A stretch of 64,000 nucleotides of DNA, taken from NCBI GenBank assembly GCA_033763935.1, contig JANRJO010000017.1, positions 1 through 64,000 of the forward strand. Reading direction: 5' to 3'. This document shows, one piece after another, positions 26,620-37,525 of this stretch. Source of the DNA: DALYJJ01 sp033763935. Its GTDB lineage: Bacteria > Acidobacteriota > Terriglobia > Bryobacterales > Bryobacteraceae. Numbering within the stretch: the first letter of the stretch is position 1; each line of letters starts with the position of its first letter. A program made the translations under genes and the position numbers. Below the pieces are notes generated by a model. It did no database searches, had not been told where the DNA came from, and was given only the letters and a program-made list of their open reading frames with translations.

Positions 26620-26905
26620 CACGCACCTTTTCCCCGGCTTACCGGACACCCACAGGCGCCCCCGCGTCTCCTACTATCGTACGCACCATATCCCCCTCCA
26701 GGCGCCACCGCCAATCCGACGAATGACACTTCCGCCGACGTAAAGTAGTCCAGCACCCGCTCCCCCAACGGCGGGCAAGTCTCGCTCCCTCGCGGGCACC
26801 GCGTGCATCGCAAGCTGTTCGATCCGGGGGCGGGTGAGGCCGCTTGGCGCCTCGTGCCGCTCCTAGAAGCCGGCCTGCCATTCCGCCATCTGCATGGCGC
26901 GCCTC
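26620..26905. other. Spacer inside the fad operon
   Basis: 286 bases between the dehydrogenase stop and the EMO start. A short minus-strand frame ending at 26619 has a cysteine-rich beginning (RCTRCPRGSETCPP) but no family resemblance; I would not call it a gene. No terminator with a U-tract is visible, so read-through from the dehydrogenase gene is possible. Confidence 0.4.
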
Positions 26906-28702
26906 TTAGATGGCGTAGCGCCCCACGGTCACTACGTGCTGCGCGATCTGCCGTCCCAGCGCGATCGTATCGGCCGGCTCAAACCGCGCCAGCCGCCGCA
27001 GAATCGTCATCTGCGTCCGCAGCATGTCGCCCTCGGCCACCGCCGCCAGCACCCGGCGCGCCGCCAGTTCGATCCGCTCCATCGCCCGTACGCCGTAATA
27101 CTTCGTCATGGCGATGGGAATCCGCGCCGCCGCTTCCCCTTGCGTCTCGACCACTTTCTCCGCGCGCAGCAGGCAGGATTCGAAGGTGTAGATCTCCATG
27201 ATCCCGTCCGCCAGCGCGCCCACGATCTCCTGCTGCTCGGCCAGCTCCGTCATGTATTTCTGCGACGCCGCGCCCGCCGCGAACAGCCCGAGCTTCTTCG
27301 CCGCGGCCAGCATGTTGCGCTCGTTCGACAGCGGCCCTTCGAAGTGTTCCGGCGCGCCCGGCCCCGCCATCACCTCGTCCATGATGCGCTTGATCGCCGG
27401 CAGCAGCGGCAGCTGCCCCGTCACCGCGTGCTTCAGCAAACGCCCGGTGATAATCAGCCGGTTGATCTCGTTAGTGCCTTCAAAGATACGATTGATGCGG
27501 GAATCGCGGTAGGCGCGCTCCGCCGGATAGTCTTCGACGTAACCATAGCCGCCGTAGATCTGCAGCACATGATCCACCACCATGTCGAGCATCTCCGATC
27601 CCCACACCTTGAGGATGGAGCACTCCACCGCGTACTCTTCAATCCGCTTCTGGATCTCACGGGACGCGTCCGGCGCCTTCTGGTCGACATCGCGCAGCGC
27701 TGCATCGATCATGCCCACCGTCCGGTAGGCGATCGCCTCGCCCGCATACACGCCCACCGCGCACTCCGCCAGTTTCTCCTGAATCAGCCCGAACTCCGCG
27801 ATCGATTTGCCGAACGCTTTCCGCTCCTTCGCGTAGCGGATGCCGTCGTTCAGCGAATGCCGCGCCCCGCCCACGCACGCCGCCCCCAGCTTGTACCGGC
27901 CGATGTTCAGCACGTTAAACGCGATGTAATGGCCCTTGCCCGCTTCACCCAACAGATGGTCCACCGGAATGCGGCAGTCGCTCAGCACCAGCGGGCAGGT
28001 CGACGAGCTGTGGATCCCCAGCTTGTGCTCCTCCTTCCCCACCGAAAGCCCCGGCGTTCCGCGCTCCACGAGAAACGTGGAGAACTTCTCGCCGTCAATC
28101 TTCGCGAACACCACGAACAGGTCGGCGAAGCCCGAGTTCGAGATCCACATCTTCTCGCCGTTCAGAATCCACTGCGTCCCGTCCGGGCTCAGCGTCGCGC
28201 GCGTGCGGATGTTCATGGCGTCGGAACCGGAGGTCGCCTCCGACAACGCATAAGCGCCCACCCACTCGCCCGTGGCCATCTTCGGCAGGTACTTCTGCTT
28301 CTGCGCCTCCGTCCCGTACCACACGATCGGCAACGTGCCGATGCCCGTGTGTGCGCTAAGCGAAACCGAAAAGCCCGCCAGCTTGCTGATGCCTTCGGCA
28401 ACCAGTGACGAGGTCACCTTGTCGAGCCCCAGGCCCCCATACGCCTCGGGAATATCCACCGCCAGCAGCCCCAGCGAGCCGGCCTTCTTCAACAGTTCCC
28501 GCGTCAGGCCCCAGTCCTTCGCCTCCAACTTGTCCGCCAGCGGAATCACTTCCTTGTTGGTGAACTCGTTGGTCGTCTTCAAAATCTGCCGGTGCTCATC
28601 GCTGAGGTCCTCCGGCGTGAACACGTCCGCCGGCAGTTGCTCTTCGATCAGAAAACTGCCCCCGCGGGCCGCCTTCGCAAGCGTTGCACTATGTGATGCC
28701 AT
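26906..28702 (-). CDS. Acyl-CoA dehydrogenase (long/very-long-chain type)
   Basis: 598 residues, the size of VLCAD-like enzymes with a C-terminal helical extension. Flavin and substrate elements are present: AYALSEATSGSDAMNI, WILNGEKMWISNSG, RKAFGKSIAEFGLIQEKLAE, and YGGYGYVEDYPAERAYRDSR with the catalytic base in IFEGTNEINR. It performs the first, FAD-linked oxidation of acyl-CoA and hands electrons to ETF. It lies 9 bases downstream of the thiolase gene in the fad operon. Confidence 0.95.
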   Translation of the reverse strand: MASHSATLAKAARGGSFLIEEQLPADVFTPEDLSDEHRQILKTTNEFTNKEVIPLADKLEAKDWGLTRELLKKAGSLGLLAVDIPEAYGGLGLDKVTSSLVAEGISKLAGFSVSLSAHTGIGTLPIVWYGTEAQKQKYLPKMATGEWVGAYALSEATSGSDAMNIRTRATLSPDGTQWILNGEKMWISNSGFADLFVVFAKIDGEKFSTFLVERGTPGLSVGKEEHKLGIHSSSTCPLVLSDCRIPVDHLLGEAGKGHYIAFNVLNIGRYKLGAACVGGARHSLNDGIRYAKERKAFGKSIAEFGLIQEKLAECAVGVYAGEAIAYRTVGMIDAALRDVDQKAPDASREIQKRIEEYAVECSILKVWGSEMLDMVVDHVLQIYGGYGYVEDYPAERAYRDSRINRIFEGTNEINRLIITGRLLKHAVTGQLPLLPAIKRIMDEVMAGPGAPEHFEGPLSNERNMLAAAKKLGLFAAGAASQKYMTELAEQQEIVGALADGIMEIYTFESCLLRAEKVVETQGEAAARIPIAMTKYYGVRAMERIELAARRVLAAVAEGDMLRTQMTILRRLARFEPADTIALGRQIAQHVVTVGRYAI

Positions 28703-28711
28703 CTCGTCCTC

Positions 28712-29899
28712 TTAATTCCTGTTGATGTTCTCGAAGATCCCCGCGGCGCCCATGCCGCCCCCTACGCACATCGTCACCATACCGTACCGCGCGTTGCGCC
28801 GCTTCATCTCGTGCAGCAGCGTCGCCGTCAGCTTCGCCCCCGTGCAACCCAGCGGATGCCCCAGCGCAATCGCGCCCCCGTTCACATTCACCCGCGCCGG
28901 ATCGAGTCCCACCTCGCGCATCACCGCAAGCGACTGCGCCGCGAACGCCTCATTCAGCTCGATCACGTCCACCTGATCGAGCGTTAGGCCCGCCATCTTC
29001 AGCGCCTTCGGAATCGCGTGCACCGGGCCCACGCCCATCTCCTCCGGCAAGCATCCCGCATAAGCATAGGACACAAACCGCGCGAGCGGCTGAATACCCA
29101 GTTCTTCTGCCTTCTCCGCCGACATCACCACCGCCGCCGCCGCCCCGTCTGAGGTCTGAGACGAGTTGCCCGCCGTCACCGTTCCCTTGGCATGGAACGC
29201 CGGTTTCAACTTCGCCAGCGCCTCGTACGATGTGTCCGCGCGCGGCCCCTCGTCCACCTTGAACTCGTTCACCGTGGTGATCGGCTTCGCCTTCGCGTCC
29301 GGCGTCGTCACCGAAACGTGCACCGGCACCACTTCCTCGTCGAACTTTCCCGCTGCCTGCGCCGCCAGCGCCTTCTGATGGCTCTCGTACGCAAACTGGT
29401 CGGCCTTATCGCGATCCACGCCGTAGTGCCGTGCCACCCGCTCCGCCGTCAGCCCCATTGAGCAGTACGACTCCGGATAGTTCTCCTGCAGCCAGGGATT
29501 GATCGAGATCTTGTTGCCGCCCGTCGGCACCATCGACATCGACTCCGTGCCCCCCGCGACAAAGAGATCGCCGCCGCCCGCCCGGATCCGCTCCGCGGCC
29601 AGCGCGATCGCCTGCAAGCCCGAAGCGCAGAACCGGTTCACCGTCATCGCCGAGGCTTCGATGGGAATGCCGGCGCGGAGGCTCGCGATGCGCGCCACGT
29701 TCATCCCCTGCTCGCCTTCCGGCATGGCGCAGCCGATGATCACGTCCTCGATCTCGCGGCCGACCACCTGCGGTACTTTCTTCAACGCGCCGCGGATCGC
29801 GATCGCCGACAGGTCGTCCGGCCGCATCGTCCGCAGCGTGCCCTTCGGCGCCTTCCCCACCGCCGTACGGACGGCCGCCACAATCACTGCTTCTTTCAT
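28712..29899 (-). CDS. fadA: Acetyl-CoA acyltransferase (3-ketoacyl-CoA thiolase)
   Basis: 395 residues. All thiolase signatures are visible: nucleophile C91 in NRFCASGLQ, NEAFAAQSLAV, GGAIALGHPLGCTGA and the second catalytic cysteine in CVGGGMGAAG. It cleaves 3-ketoacyl-CoA with CoA, the last step of beta-oxidation, and probably acts with the trifunctional FadB-like protein encoded 9 bases upstream. A biosynthetic acetyl-CoA acetyltransferase role is less likely given the operon. Confidence 0.95.
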   Translation of the reverse strand: MKEAVIVAAVRTAVGKAPKGTLRTMRPDDLSAIAIRGALKKVPQVVGREIEDVIIGCAMPEGEQGMNVARIASLRAGIPIEASAMTVNRFCASGLQAIALAAERIRAGGGDLFVAGGTESMSMVPTGGNKISINPWLQENYPESYCSMGLTAERVARHYGVDRDKADQFAYESHQKALAAQAAGKFDEEVVPVHVSVTTPDAKAKPITTVNEFKVDEGPRADTSYEALAKLKPAFHAKGTVTAGNSSQTSDGAAAAVVMSAEKAEELGIQPLARFVSYAYAGCLPEEMGVGPVHAIPKALKMAGLTLDQVDVIELNEAFAAQSLAVMREVGLDPARVNVNGGAIALGHPLGCTGAKLTATLLHEMKRRNARYGMVTMCVGGGMGAAGIFENINRN

Positions 29900-29908
29900 G
29901 GCTCTCTC

Positions 29909-32383
<2,475 letters not shown>

Positions 32384-32388
32384 CGCCT

Positions 32389-33072
32389 TTACCTCCGCTG
32401 TACCCGCCCCGCCGCCGGCATCACTTGCACCGCGGCCGGCACTCCGGTCTTCCTTAGCCCATTCGCGAACGTCTGCACGAACCCGCTCGCAATCTCCTCC
32501 GGCGAGAGCGCCCCGCCCGGCCGGTACCACATCGACAGCCAGTTGATCGCGCCCGCGATCGCAAACGCCGTGAGCTTCGGATCGCACTCCGCAATCGACC
32601 CGTCGTCGATCCCCTCGCGAACGAACACCCGCAGCCGCCGGTCGATCTCCCGTTTGTAGCTCCGCACCTCGCTCCGCCCCGCCGCCGACAACTCCGAATC
32701 GTCCAGCCGGATCACCGCCCGCCCGAAATCGCTGCTGATCAGTTGGATGTAGGAGCGAATGAACGATTCCACCTTTTCCATCCCCGTGCCGCCCTGCGTC
32801 GCGATCTCGTCCAGAAACTCTCGAATCAACATGCAGCCCCACCGGTAGCATTCCAGGAGAATGTCTTCCTTGTTCCGGAAGTAGTGGTAGAGCGCCGGCT
32901 TGGTGATGTGCAGCTTCTCCGCGATCTCATTCATGGACGTGTTCGCGTAGCCGCGGTTGTGGAACAACTCCACCGCCGTGCGGAGAATCGCCTCACGTTT
33001 GCCGTCCGGATCGCGCCGGCGGTCGGCAAACGCCTTCTGGTATGGCTCAGGAACTTTGCCCGATTTAGGCAC
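32389..33072 (-). CDS. TetR-family regulator of the beta-oxidation operon
   Basis: 227 residues. N-terminal helix-turn-helix: KREAILRTAVELFHNRGYANTSMNEIAEKLHITKPALYHYFRNKEDIL, followed by an all-helical ligand domain. It is the first gene of tetR-fadB-fadA-acd-EMO and likely senses acyl-CoA like other fatty-acid TetR regulators. A CTTACC-4-GGTAAG palindrome lies 45 bases before its start and also upstream of the divergent acyl-CoA synthetase gene, so it probably controls both. Confidence 0.9.
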   Translation of the reverse strand: MPKSGKVPEPYQKAFADRRRDPDGKREAILRTAVELFHNRGYANTSMNEIAEKLHITKPALYHYFRNKEDILLECYRWGCMLIREFLDEIATQGGTGMEKVESFIRSYIQLISSDFGRAVIRLDDSELSAAGRSEVRSYKREIDRRLRVFVREGIDDGSIAECDPKLTAFAIAGAINWLSMWYRPGGALSPEEIASGFVQTFANGLRKTGVPAAVQVMPAAGRVQRR

Positions 33073-33095
33073 CTTCGAGGTCCCCTCAAAACCTC

Positions 33096-33133
33096 TTGAC
33101 AGGTCGCTTCCTAATATCTTACCCTCCGGTAAG
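33096..33133. promoter_or_regulatory. Candidate TetR operator in the divergent fad promoter region
   Basis: The inverted repeat CTTACC-CTCC-GGTAAG (33118-33133) lies between the divergent tetR and acyl-CoA synthetase genes. On the minus strand TTGCGT and TAAGAT could form a promoter with the palindrome in its spacer and -10 box, which would allow autorepression. The TTGACA at 33096 points right, but no -10 box at proper spacing follows it. Confidence 0.5.
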
Positions 33134-33305
33134 GAAAACGCAAGGGGTCGCGCGAAAAGGCCGTCCGATGTGCTCTCCGGGAGGAGGCGCCCCGTGGAAA
33201 CCGTCCTCGCATTTAGTCCGTCTCTCGGAGTAGACGCGGCAGCCAGTTCCAGCGGCTGCCGTCCCCCGTGGCTCGTTCGTAACCGGTGGACCGAGGTGTG
33301 CCCGT

Positions 33306-35060
33306 ATGGCGATCGAGGTTGTATCGAACCGCGCGGCGGCCGGCGCCGTTACTGGCGCTGCCCCTCCGCAAACGTTCAGCGAATCGCTTCCGCTGGAACG
33401 GATCTATCACTGGGAGAGGCACCGCGCCAATGAGATCTTCCTCACTCAGCCGATCAAGGGCGAGGTTCGGAACTGGACGTGGGCGCAGGCCGTCGACGAA
33501 TCCCGCCGCATGGCCGCCTGGCTCCGCGCGCAGCACTGGCCGGCCGGCTCGCACATCGCCATCCTCTCGAAGAACAGCGCCTGGTGGATCATGGCGGACA
33601 TCGCCGTCTGGATGGCCGGCCACGTCTCCGTCGCCATCTACGGCTCGCTAACGGCCGCCGGCGCCCGCGAGCAACTGCTCCACAGCGATTCGGTCGCCTG
33701 TTTCCTCGGTCACACAGACGACAAGGACATCGCCTCCGCCATACCGCCGAATCTCGTCGTGATCGCTTTCCCTACGATCGAGCCCGGCGCCGCCACCCCC
33801 TGGGAGTCCATCATCGAAGCCACGCCGCCCATGGCCGAGAGCCCCACTCGTGGCGCCGACGAGGTGGCCACCATCATGTACACCTCGGGCACCACCGGCG
33901 CCCCCAAAGGCGCGCGCCACTGCTTTCGCTCCTTTCAGGGCTTCGCCGCCGCCACCACCCGCGTCGTCGGCGCGAACTCCGAGGAGCGCATGCTCTCCTA
34001 TCTTCCGCTCGCACACATCGCCGAGCGCGCCCTCCTCGAAGCCGCCGTCTTCAATATCGGTTTCCGCCTTTACTTCGTTGAGAGCCTCGAGACGTTTCGG
34101 GCCGACCTTCGCCGCGCCCGCCCCACTGTGTTCTTCTCGGTCCCACGCCTGTTGCTGAAGTTCCAGCAGGGCGTCTACGAAAAGGTGCCCCGGCGGAAGC
34201 TCGAGCGCCTGCTGCGCATTCCCATCCTTCGCGGCATCGTGCGCCGCAAGATCCTCACCGAGCTCGGCCTCGACCAGGCGCACCTCGCGGCATCCGGCTC
34301 CGCCGCGCTGCCCATGGAAACGCTCCTCTTCTTCCGCTCTCTCGGCCTCAACATGGTGGAGGGCTACGGCATGACCGAGACCGGCATCACGCACACTCCC
34401 AAGGCCGCCCGCAGCAAGCCGGGCTATGTGGGCGACCCGGGGCCCGGCGTCGAAGTCAAGATCGCGGAGAACGGCGAGGTCCTCGTGCGCAGCCGCATGA
34501 ACCTGCTCGACTACTACAAGAACCGCGAGGCGCTCGCCTCCGCCTTGACCGACGACGGCTTCTTCAAGACCGGCGACCTAGGCGAGATCGACTCCGAAGG
34601 CTGGCTCAAGATTACCGGCCGCGTCAAAGAGCAGTTCAAGACCAGCAAGGGCAAGTACATTTCACCGGCCCTGATCGAGAAGCACCTCACGCTGCATCCT
34701 TCCGTCGAAGGCTGCTGCGTGTTCGGCGAGAACATGCCCCAGCCCTTTGCCATGGTCACCGCCGCCGCCCGCCTCGAGCAGTGCGGCCAGGACCGGCAGG
34801 CGCGAGCCGCCTTCGAGGCGGAAATGCTCGCCCTGCTCGACGAAATCAACGCCGGCCTGCAGCCCTGGGAGCGCCTCCGCTTCCTGGTCATCACCGACGA
34901 GCCTTGGACCGTCGCGAATGGCTTCCTCACGCCCACCCTCAAGCTGAAGCGCTCCGTGCTCCAAGCCGCCAGCGCCATTTGGTTCGAAGATTGGTCCAGC
35001 CGCGGCTCGCGCATCGTCTGGCACCTCACGCACCACGCGCCGCCGCCTACCGGGCGCTAG
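33306..35060 (+). CDS. Long-chain acyl-CoA synthetase (AMP-forming)
   Basis: 584 residues; GAGGTG precedes the ATG. The adenylate-forming signatures are complete: YTSGTTGAPKG near residue 193, GYGMTETG, TGDLGEIDSEGWLKITGR and the C-terminal SKGKYISPALIE. It activates fatty acids for the divergent beta-oxidation operon. Its stop overlaps the convergent methyltransferase stop within CTAG. A diverged copy of its 3' end (about 88% identical over 81 bases) lies at 35791-35871. Confidence 0.93.
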   Translation: MAIEVVSNRAAAGAVTGAAPPQTFSESLPLERIYHWERHRANEIFLTQPIKGEVRNWTWAQAVDESRRMAAWLRAQHWPAGSHIAILSKNSAWWIMADIAVWMAGHVSVAIYGSLTAAGAREQLLHSDSVACFLGHTDDKDIASAIPPNLVVIAFPTIEPGAATPWESIIEATPPMAESPTRGADEVATIMYTSGTTGAPKGARHCFRSFQGFAAATTRVVGANSEERMLSYLPLAHIAERALLEAAVFNIGFRLYFVESLETFRADLRRARPTVFFSVPRLLLKFQQGVYEKVPRRKLERLLRIPILRGIVRRKILTELGLDQAHLAASGSAALPMETLLFFRSLGLNMVEGYGMTETGITHTPKAARSKPGYVGDPGPGVEVKIAENGEVLVRSRMNLLDYYKNREALASALTDDGFFKTGDLGEIDSEGWLKITGRVKEQFKTSKGKYISPALIEKHLTLHPSVEGCCVFGENMPQPFAMVTAAARLEQCGQDRQARAAFEAEMLALLDEINAGLQPWERLRFLVITDEPWTVANGFLTPTLKLKRSVLQAASAIWFEDWSSRGSRIVWHLTHHAPPPTGR

Positions 35061-35683
35061 CGCGGCCGGAACTCAAGGAAATACTGGTGCGGCAGCATCG
35101 TGTGCTCCCGCGCCAGCACGAAGCCGGCTTTCTCGAACTCGCCAATCATCTCTTCCCGCGAGATCTTCATCTCCGGCGGCGGCCCCACCGGCAGCGGACG
35201 CTTGTGAAAGTCGATCACGGCCACCCGCCCGCCCGGCTTCAATGCCTCCTTCAGCTTCGCGTAATAGGCCGGCCGCCCGTCTATATGGTGCAGGACGTCG
35301 CAAACAAAAATCGTGTCCACGCTCCGTGCCGCCAGCTTCGGGTCGTCGGGAGCCGCCAGCACGGTGTCCATGTTCGCAGGCGCGCTCTTCTTCGCGATCT
35401 CGAGCAGCTTCGCCTCGATATCCACCGCGTAGACCTTCCCGGCGTGGCGCGCGAATCGCTTCGCGAAGTATCCGGTGCCCGCTCCGATATCGGCCACCAC
35501 CTCGTCGGCCTTCAGCGCGAGCGCCATGATCACCTCATGGGGTTTCTGCCACGCATCGCGGCTCGGATCGTCGAGCACCTTGGCATACACGTCGGCATGC
35601 ATATGCTTGCCGTGCTCCTGGTGCGCCACCTGCGCGCCCGCCGCCGCCGCAAATCCCAATCCCACAAAGATCCGTCGCTTCAT
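35057..35683 (-). CDS. Exported or anchored class I methyltransferase
   Basis: 208 residues. A short signal-like N-terminus (MKRRIFVGLGFAAAAGAQVA) precedes a complete SAM-binding domain: DIGAGTGYFAKRFAR, YAVDIE, VCDVLHHI and LKPGGRVAVIDFHK. Proteins of this type with an apparent export signal are common in Acidobacteriota; the substrate is unknown, and SAM would not normally be available outside, so the leader may be an anchor. The AGGAGGGGG ribosome-binding site lies in decayed GMC oxidoreductase sequence. Confidence 0.8.
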   Translation of the reverse strand: MKRRIFVGLGFAAAAGAQVAHQEHGKHMHADVYAKVLDDPSRDAWQKPHEVIMALALKADEVVADIGAGTGYFAKRFARHAGKVYAVDIEAKLLEIAKKSAPANMDTVLAAPDDPKLAARSVDTIFVCDVLHHIDGRPAYYAKLKEALKPGGRVAVIDFHKRPLPVGPPPEMKISREEMIGEFEKAGFVLAREHTMLPHQYFLEFRPR

Positions 35684-35689
35684 TCATCC

Positions 35690-35783
35690 CCCCTCCTCTT
35701 GGGGTCCGCGCAGCTCATCGCCCGCTCCGTCACCGCCATGTTAGCCGACAGCACCGAACCGTCGCACACCTACAGGTTCCGGT
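35690..35783 (-). pseudogene. GMC oxidoreductase 3'-end remnant (copy B)
   Basis: The minus strand reads RNL-stop-VCDGSVLSAN-MAVTERAMS, the C-terminus of a GMC oxidoreductase with the tyrosine codon turned into TAG and the LGVNPSLTIT active-site segment deleted. 43 bases (35741-35783) match copy A (36514-36556) with one difference. Confidence 0.7.
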
Positions 35784-35790
35784 TCAAGGC

Positions 35791-35871
35791 CGCTCCGTGG
35801 TCGAAGCCGCCACCGCCGTCTGGTTCGCCGATTGGTCCAGCCGCGGCCCGCGCATTGTCTGGCGCCTCACG
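35791..35871 (+). pseudogene. Acyl-CoA synthetase 3'-end remnant
   Basis: In frame this reads RSVVEAATAVWFADWSSRG, matching the intact synthetase C-terminus (34950-35030) at 71 of 81 bases. No upstream part of the gene remains; it directly abuts GMC remnant B. It marks a lost paralogous synthetase gene. Confidence 0.75.
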
Positions 35872-35918
35872 TGCCGATTGCGGGAGGCCAAAAGCCTGCT
35901 GTATGCCACAATGAGGGC

Positions 35919-36151
35919 ATGGAGCTTCTGACGGTAGAAGTGATTCCGGATCCCGATCACGGGGGGGCACGGCCCGGGTTCCCGACATTCCCGCCTACGG
36001 TGAGGGAGAAACAGAGGAGGAGGCCCTCGCCGATCTGAAAGAAGCACTTGCCGCCTTCATTGAGACGTTTGGCCTCGAAGAAGCGCTTTCCCGCCTGAAT
36101 CCGCCCGCTGCGCTGCGGCACGTTCCCTTCACTGATCTCGTTCGTCAATAA
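35919..36151 (+). pseudogene. hicB: hicB-type antitoxin gene with a G7-tract frameshift
   Basis: ATG at 35919 opens MELLTVEVIPDPDHGG, the first strand of a HicB antitoxin. At the run of seven Gs (35961-35967) the frame leaves the family sequence; removing one G continues it as TARVPDIPAYGEGETEEEALADL and on to a TAA at 36149, giving a complete HicB of about 77 residues. As written, the protein is out of frame and ends early. Either the gene is broken, is phase-variable, or the run length is a sequencing error. Confidence 0.65.
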
Positions 36152-36369
36152 ACTGCCTCGCCCGTCTGGGCCGGAAAATGCTTCGTTTCCTCGAATCGCT
36201 GGGGTTTCAAGTTCTTCGGGTAAGAGGAAGTCATCATGTCGTGGCCCGGGGCAGATTGAGTACCGTAGTGCCGGTTCACGGTACCCGGATTCTCAAGATC
36301 GGGACCCTCCGCGGCATCCTACGCGACATCGAACTCAGCCCGCAAGAGTTCGCACAGCTGTGTCAATGA
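36144..36369 (+). pseudogene. hicA: hicA-type toxin gene, frameshifted near the N-terminus
   Basis: The family N-terminus NKLPRPSGPE is read from 36147 in one frame, and the rest (MLRFLESLGFQVLRVRGSH, catalytic H in GSHH, then VVPVHG and TLRGILRDIEL) from 36178 in another; one extra A in the run at 36175-36178 explains the shift. No normal start codon precedes the first part (GTC at 36144). Translation could begin at ATG 36178 and yield 63 residues lacking about 11 at the N-terminus. It overlaps the end of hicB. Confidence 0.6.
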
Positions 36370-36413
36370 CCGCCGTCTTCCCCCGCCTCACACCCCAGCA
36401 ACTCCAACATCTC

Positions 36414-36704
36414 CTATAGCCAGGTCCTCGCCCCGCTGCCCCTTCGTCGGCACATACCCCATCGACCGCGCTCCGTCACGGCCGTGATGGTCAGACTCGG
36501 ATTTACTCCCAACTTAGCCGACAGCACCGAACCGTCGCACACATACAGGTTCCGGTATCCGAAAGCCCGGCACTTGTCGTCCACCACGCCGGTCTCTGCC
36601 GAGGCGCCCATGGGGCAGCCGCCGAGGATGTGCGCCGTCCCGGGAACGTCCAGCAGGATCTCCATAGTCATGCTCATCGTTTCGCCACCCAGCAGCTGGA
36701 TCAA
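36414..36704 (-). pseudogene. GMC oxidoreductase 3'-end remnant (copy A)
   Basis: About 95 codons of the GMC C-terminal domain: AHILGGCPMGASAETGVVDD with the catalytic histidine, then LYVCDGSVLSAKLGVNPSLTIT with the partner asparagine. The FAD-binding N-terminal 450 residues expected of a GMC (choline dehydrogenase-like) enzyme are absent; the sequence to the right switches to a UbiB-like remnant. Confidence 0.75.
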
Positions 36705-37080
36705 GCCGCACGTCCCCGCCTGTTACGGCGAAGACTTACGGCTGCTGGGCGATCTGGCCGCCTACCTCCGCACGCAGAACAGCTACTATGTTTCGGGCCA
36801 GGTGACCGACACCATCGAGGAAGTCTGCCGTCTGCTCGAAAGCGAGGTCGACTTTCGCCGCGAGCAGGCGACGCTCGCCGAAGTCCGGCGCGTCTATCGG
36901 CGCACCTCCACACGCTCCAGCGCCGGCGCCTGGCATCGCAGCTCGCCGCCTTCCTCGTCGCCGCCCCCATCTTCTCCTCCGAGGCTGACCCTCTCTTTCA
37001 CGCCGATCCCCACGCCGGCAACCTGCTCTTCGACGACGCGACCAATGACGTCATCGTCCTCGACCCGGCAGATGGGCCGC
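36698..37080 (+). pseudogene. UbiB/AarF/ABC1-type kinase remnant
   Basis: Frame 1 reads EDLRLLGDLAAYL...EEVCRLLESEVDFRREQATLAEVRRVY, the helical and QxExDxRxEA-like region of UbiB proteins; after about 36900 similarity moves to frame 3 with LFHADPHAGNLLFDD...VIVLD, the catalytic H-A-D-P-H-x-G-N motif. The segment between is deleted and frameshifted, and both ends are missing. Confidence 0.7.
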
Positions 37081-37252
37081 CTCATCACGTCCATGACCTT
37101 CCGTCACGAAGGCGGCGTGCGCTTCGCGGCCGCGGCGAGGTGCGGCTGGACAACGTCATCTCGCGCGAGCTCGTCTCCCGCTTCGCCCGCCCGTCGCTGC
37201 CGGCGCCCTTCGGCTTCGCCGATTACGTGGCCGTGCAGCTCAGCGCGATGAG
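37081..37252. other. Unassigned sequence next to the pseudogene patch
   Basis: A plus-strand frame here reads protein-like (EVRLDNVISRELVSRFARPS, PFGFADYVAVQL) but has no start and no recognised family. Probably another fragment; nothing intact seen. Confidence 0.35.
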
Positions 37253-37519
37253 TTACGCGTCGGGCCGTCCGTCGCCTGGCGTGTCCCCGCGCCTCCGTTC
37301 GCGCTTCGCCTCGAGCACGTGTTTCATCTCCGGCTTCGCCATCTGATGGAGAGTGAGTAAGGCGTTGCCGATCGCATCGGGGCTGGCGCGCTTCTTGACG
37401 TAGTAGATCCAGCCGCGCCGCTCCATGGCGAGCGCTGTGCGATGGAGAAGATAGAGCAACACGGCGATCGCGGCGAGCGTCAGGCCCGTTTGGACCGCCG
37501 TGCCGAACCAGCCCCGCAT
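37253..37519 (-). CDS. Small membrane protein (DUF6191-like)
   Basis: 88 residues: one hydrophobic helix (LTLAAIAVLLYLLHRTALA) followed by a basic tail with WIYYVKKRASPDAIGNALL and HVLEAKRERRR, resembling a small conserved actinobacterial and acidobacterial family. It starts 6 bases after the etfA stop, so it is the last gene of the etfBA operon. Role unknown; a membrane link for ETF is only a guess. Confidence 0.65.
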   Translation of the reverse strand: MRGWFGTAVQTGLTLAAIAVLLYLLHRTALAMERRGWIYYVKKRASPDAIGNALLTLHQMAKPEMKHVLEAKRERRRGDTPGDGRPDA

Positions 37520-37525
37520 GCGGGC

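Noticed and set aside
26619..26813. Short cysteine-rich minus-strand frame upstream of the EMO-like gene
   Set aside because: Only one cluster of cysteines and no zinc-ribbon spacing; probably chance in a GC-rich spacer.
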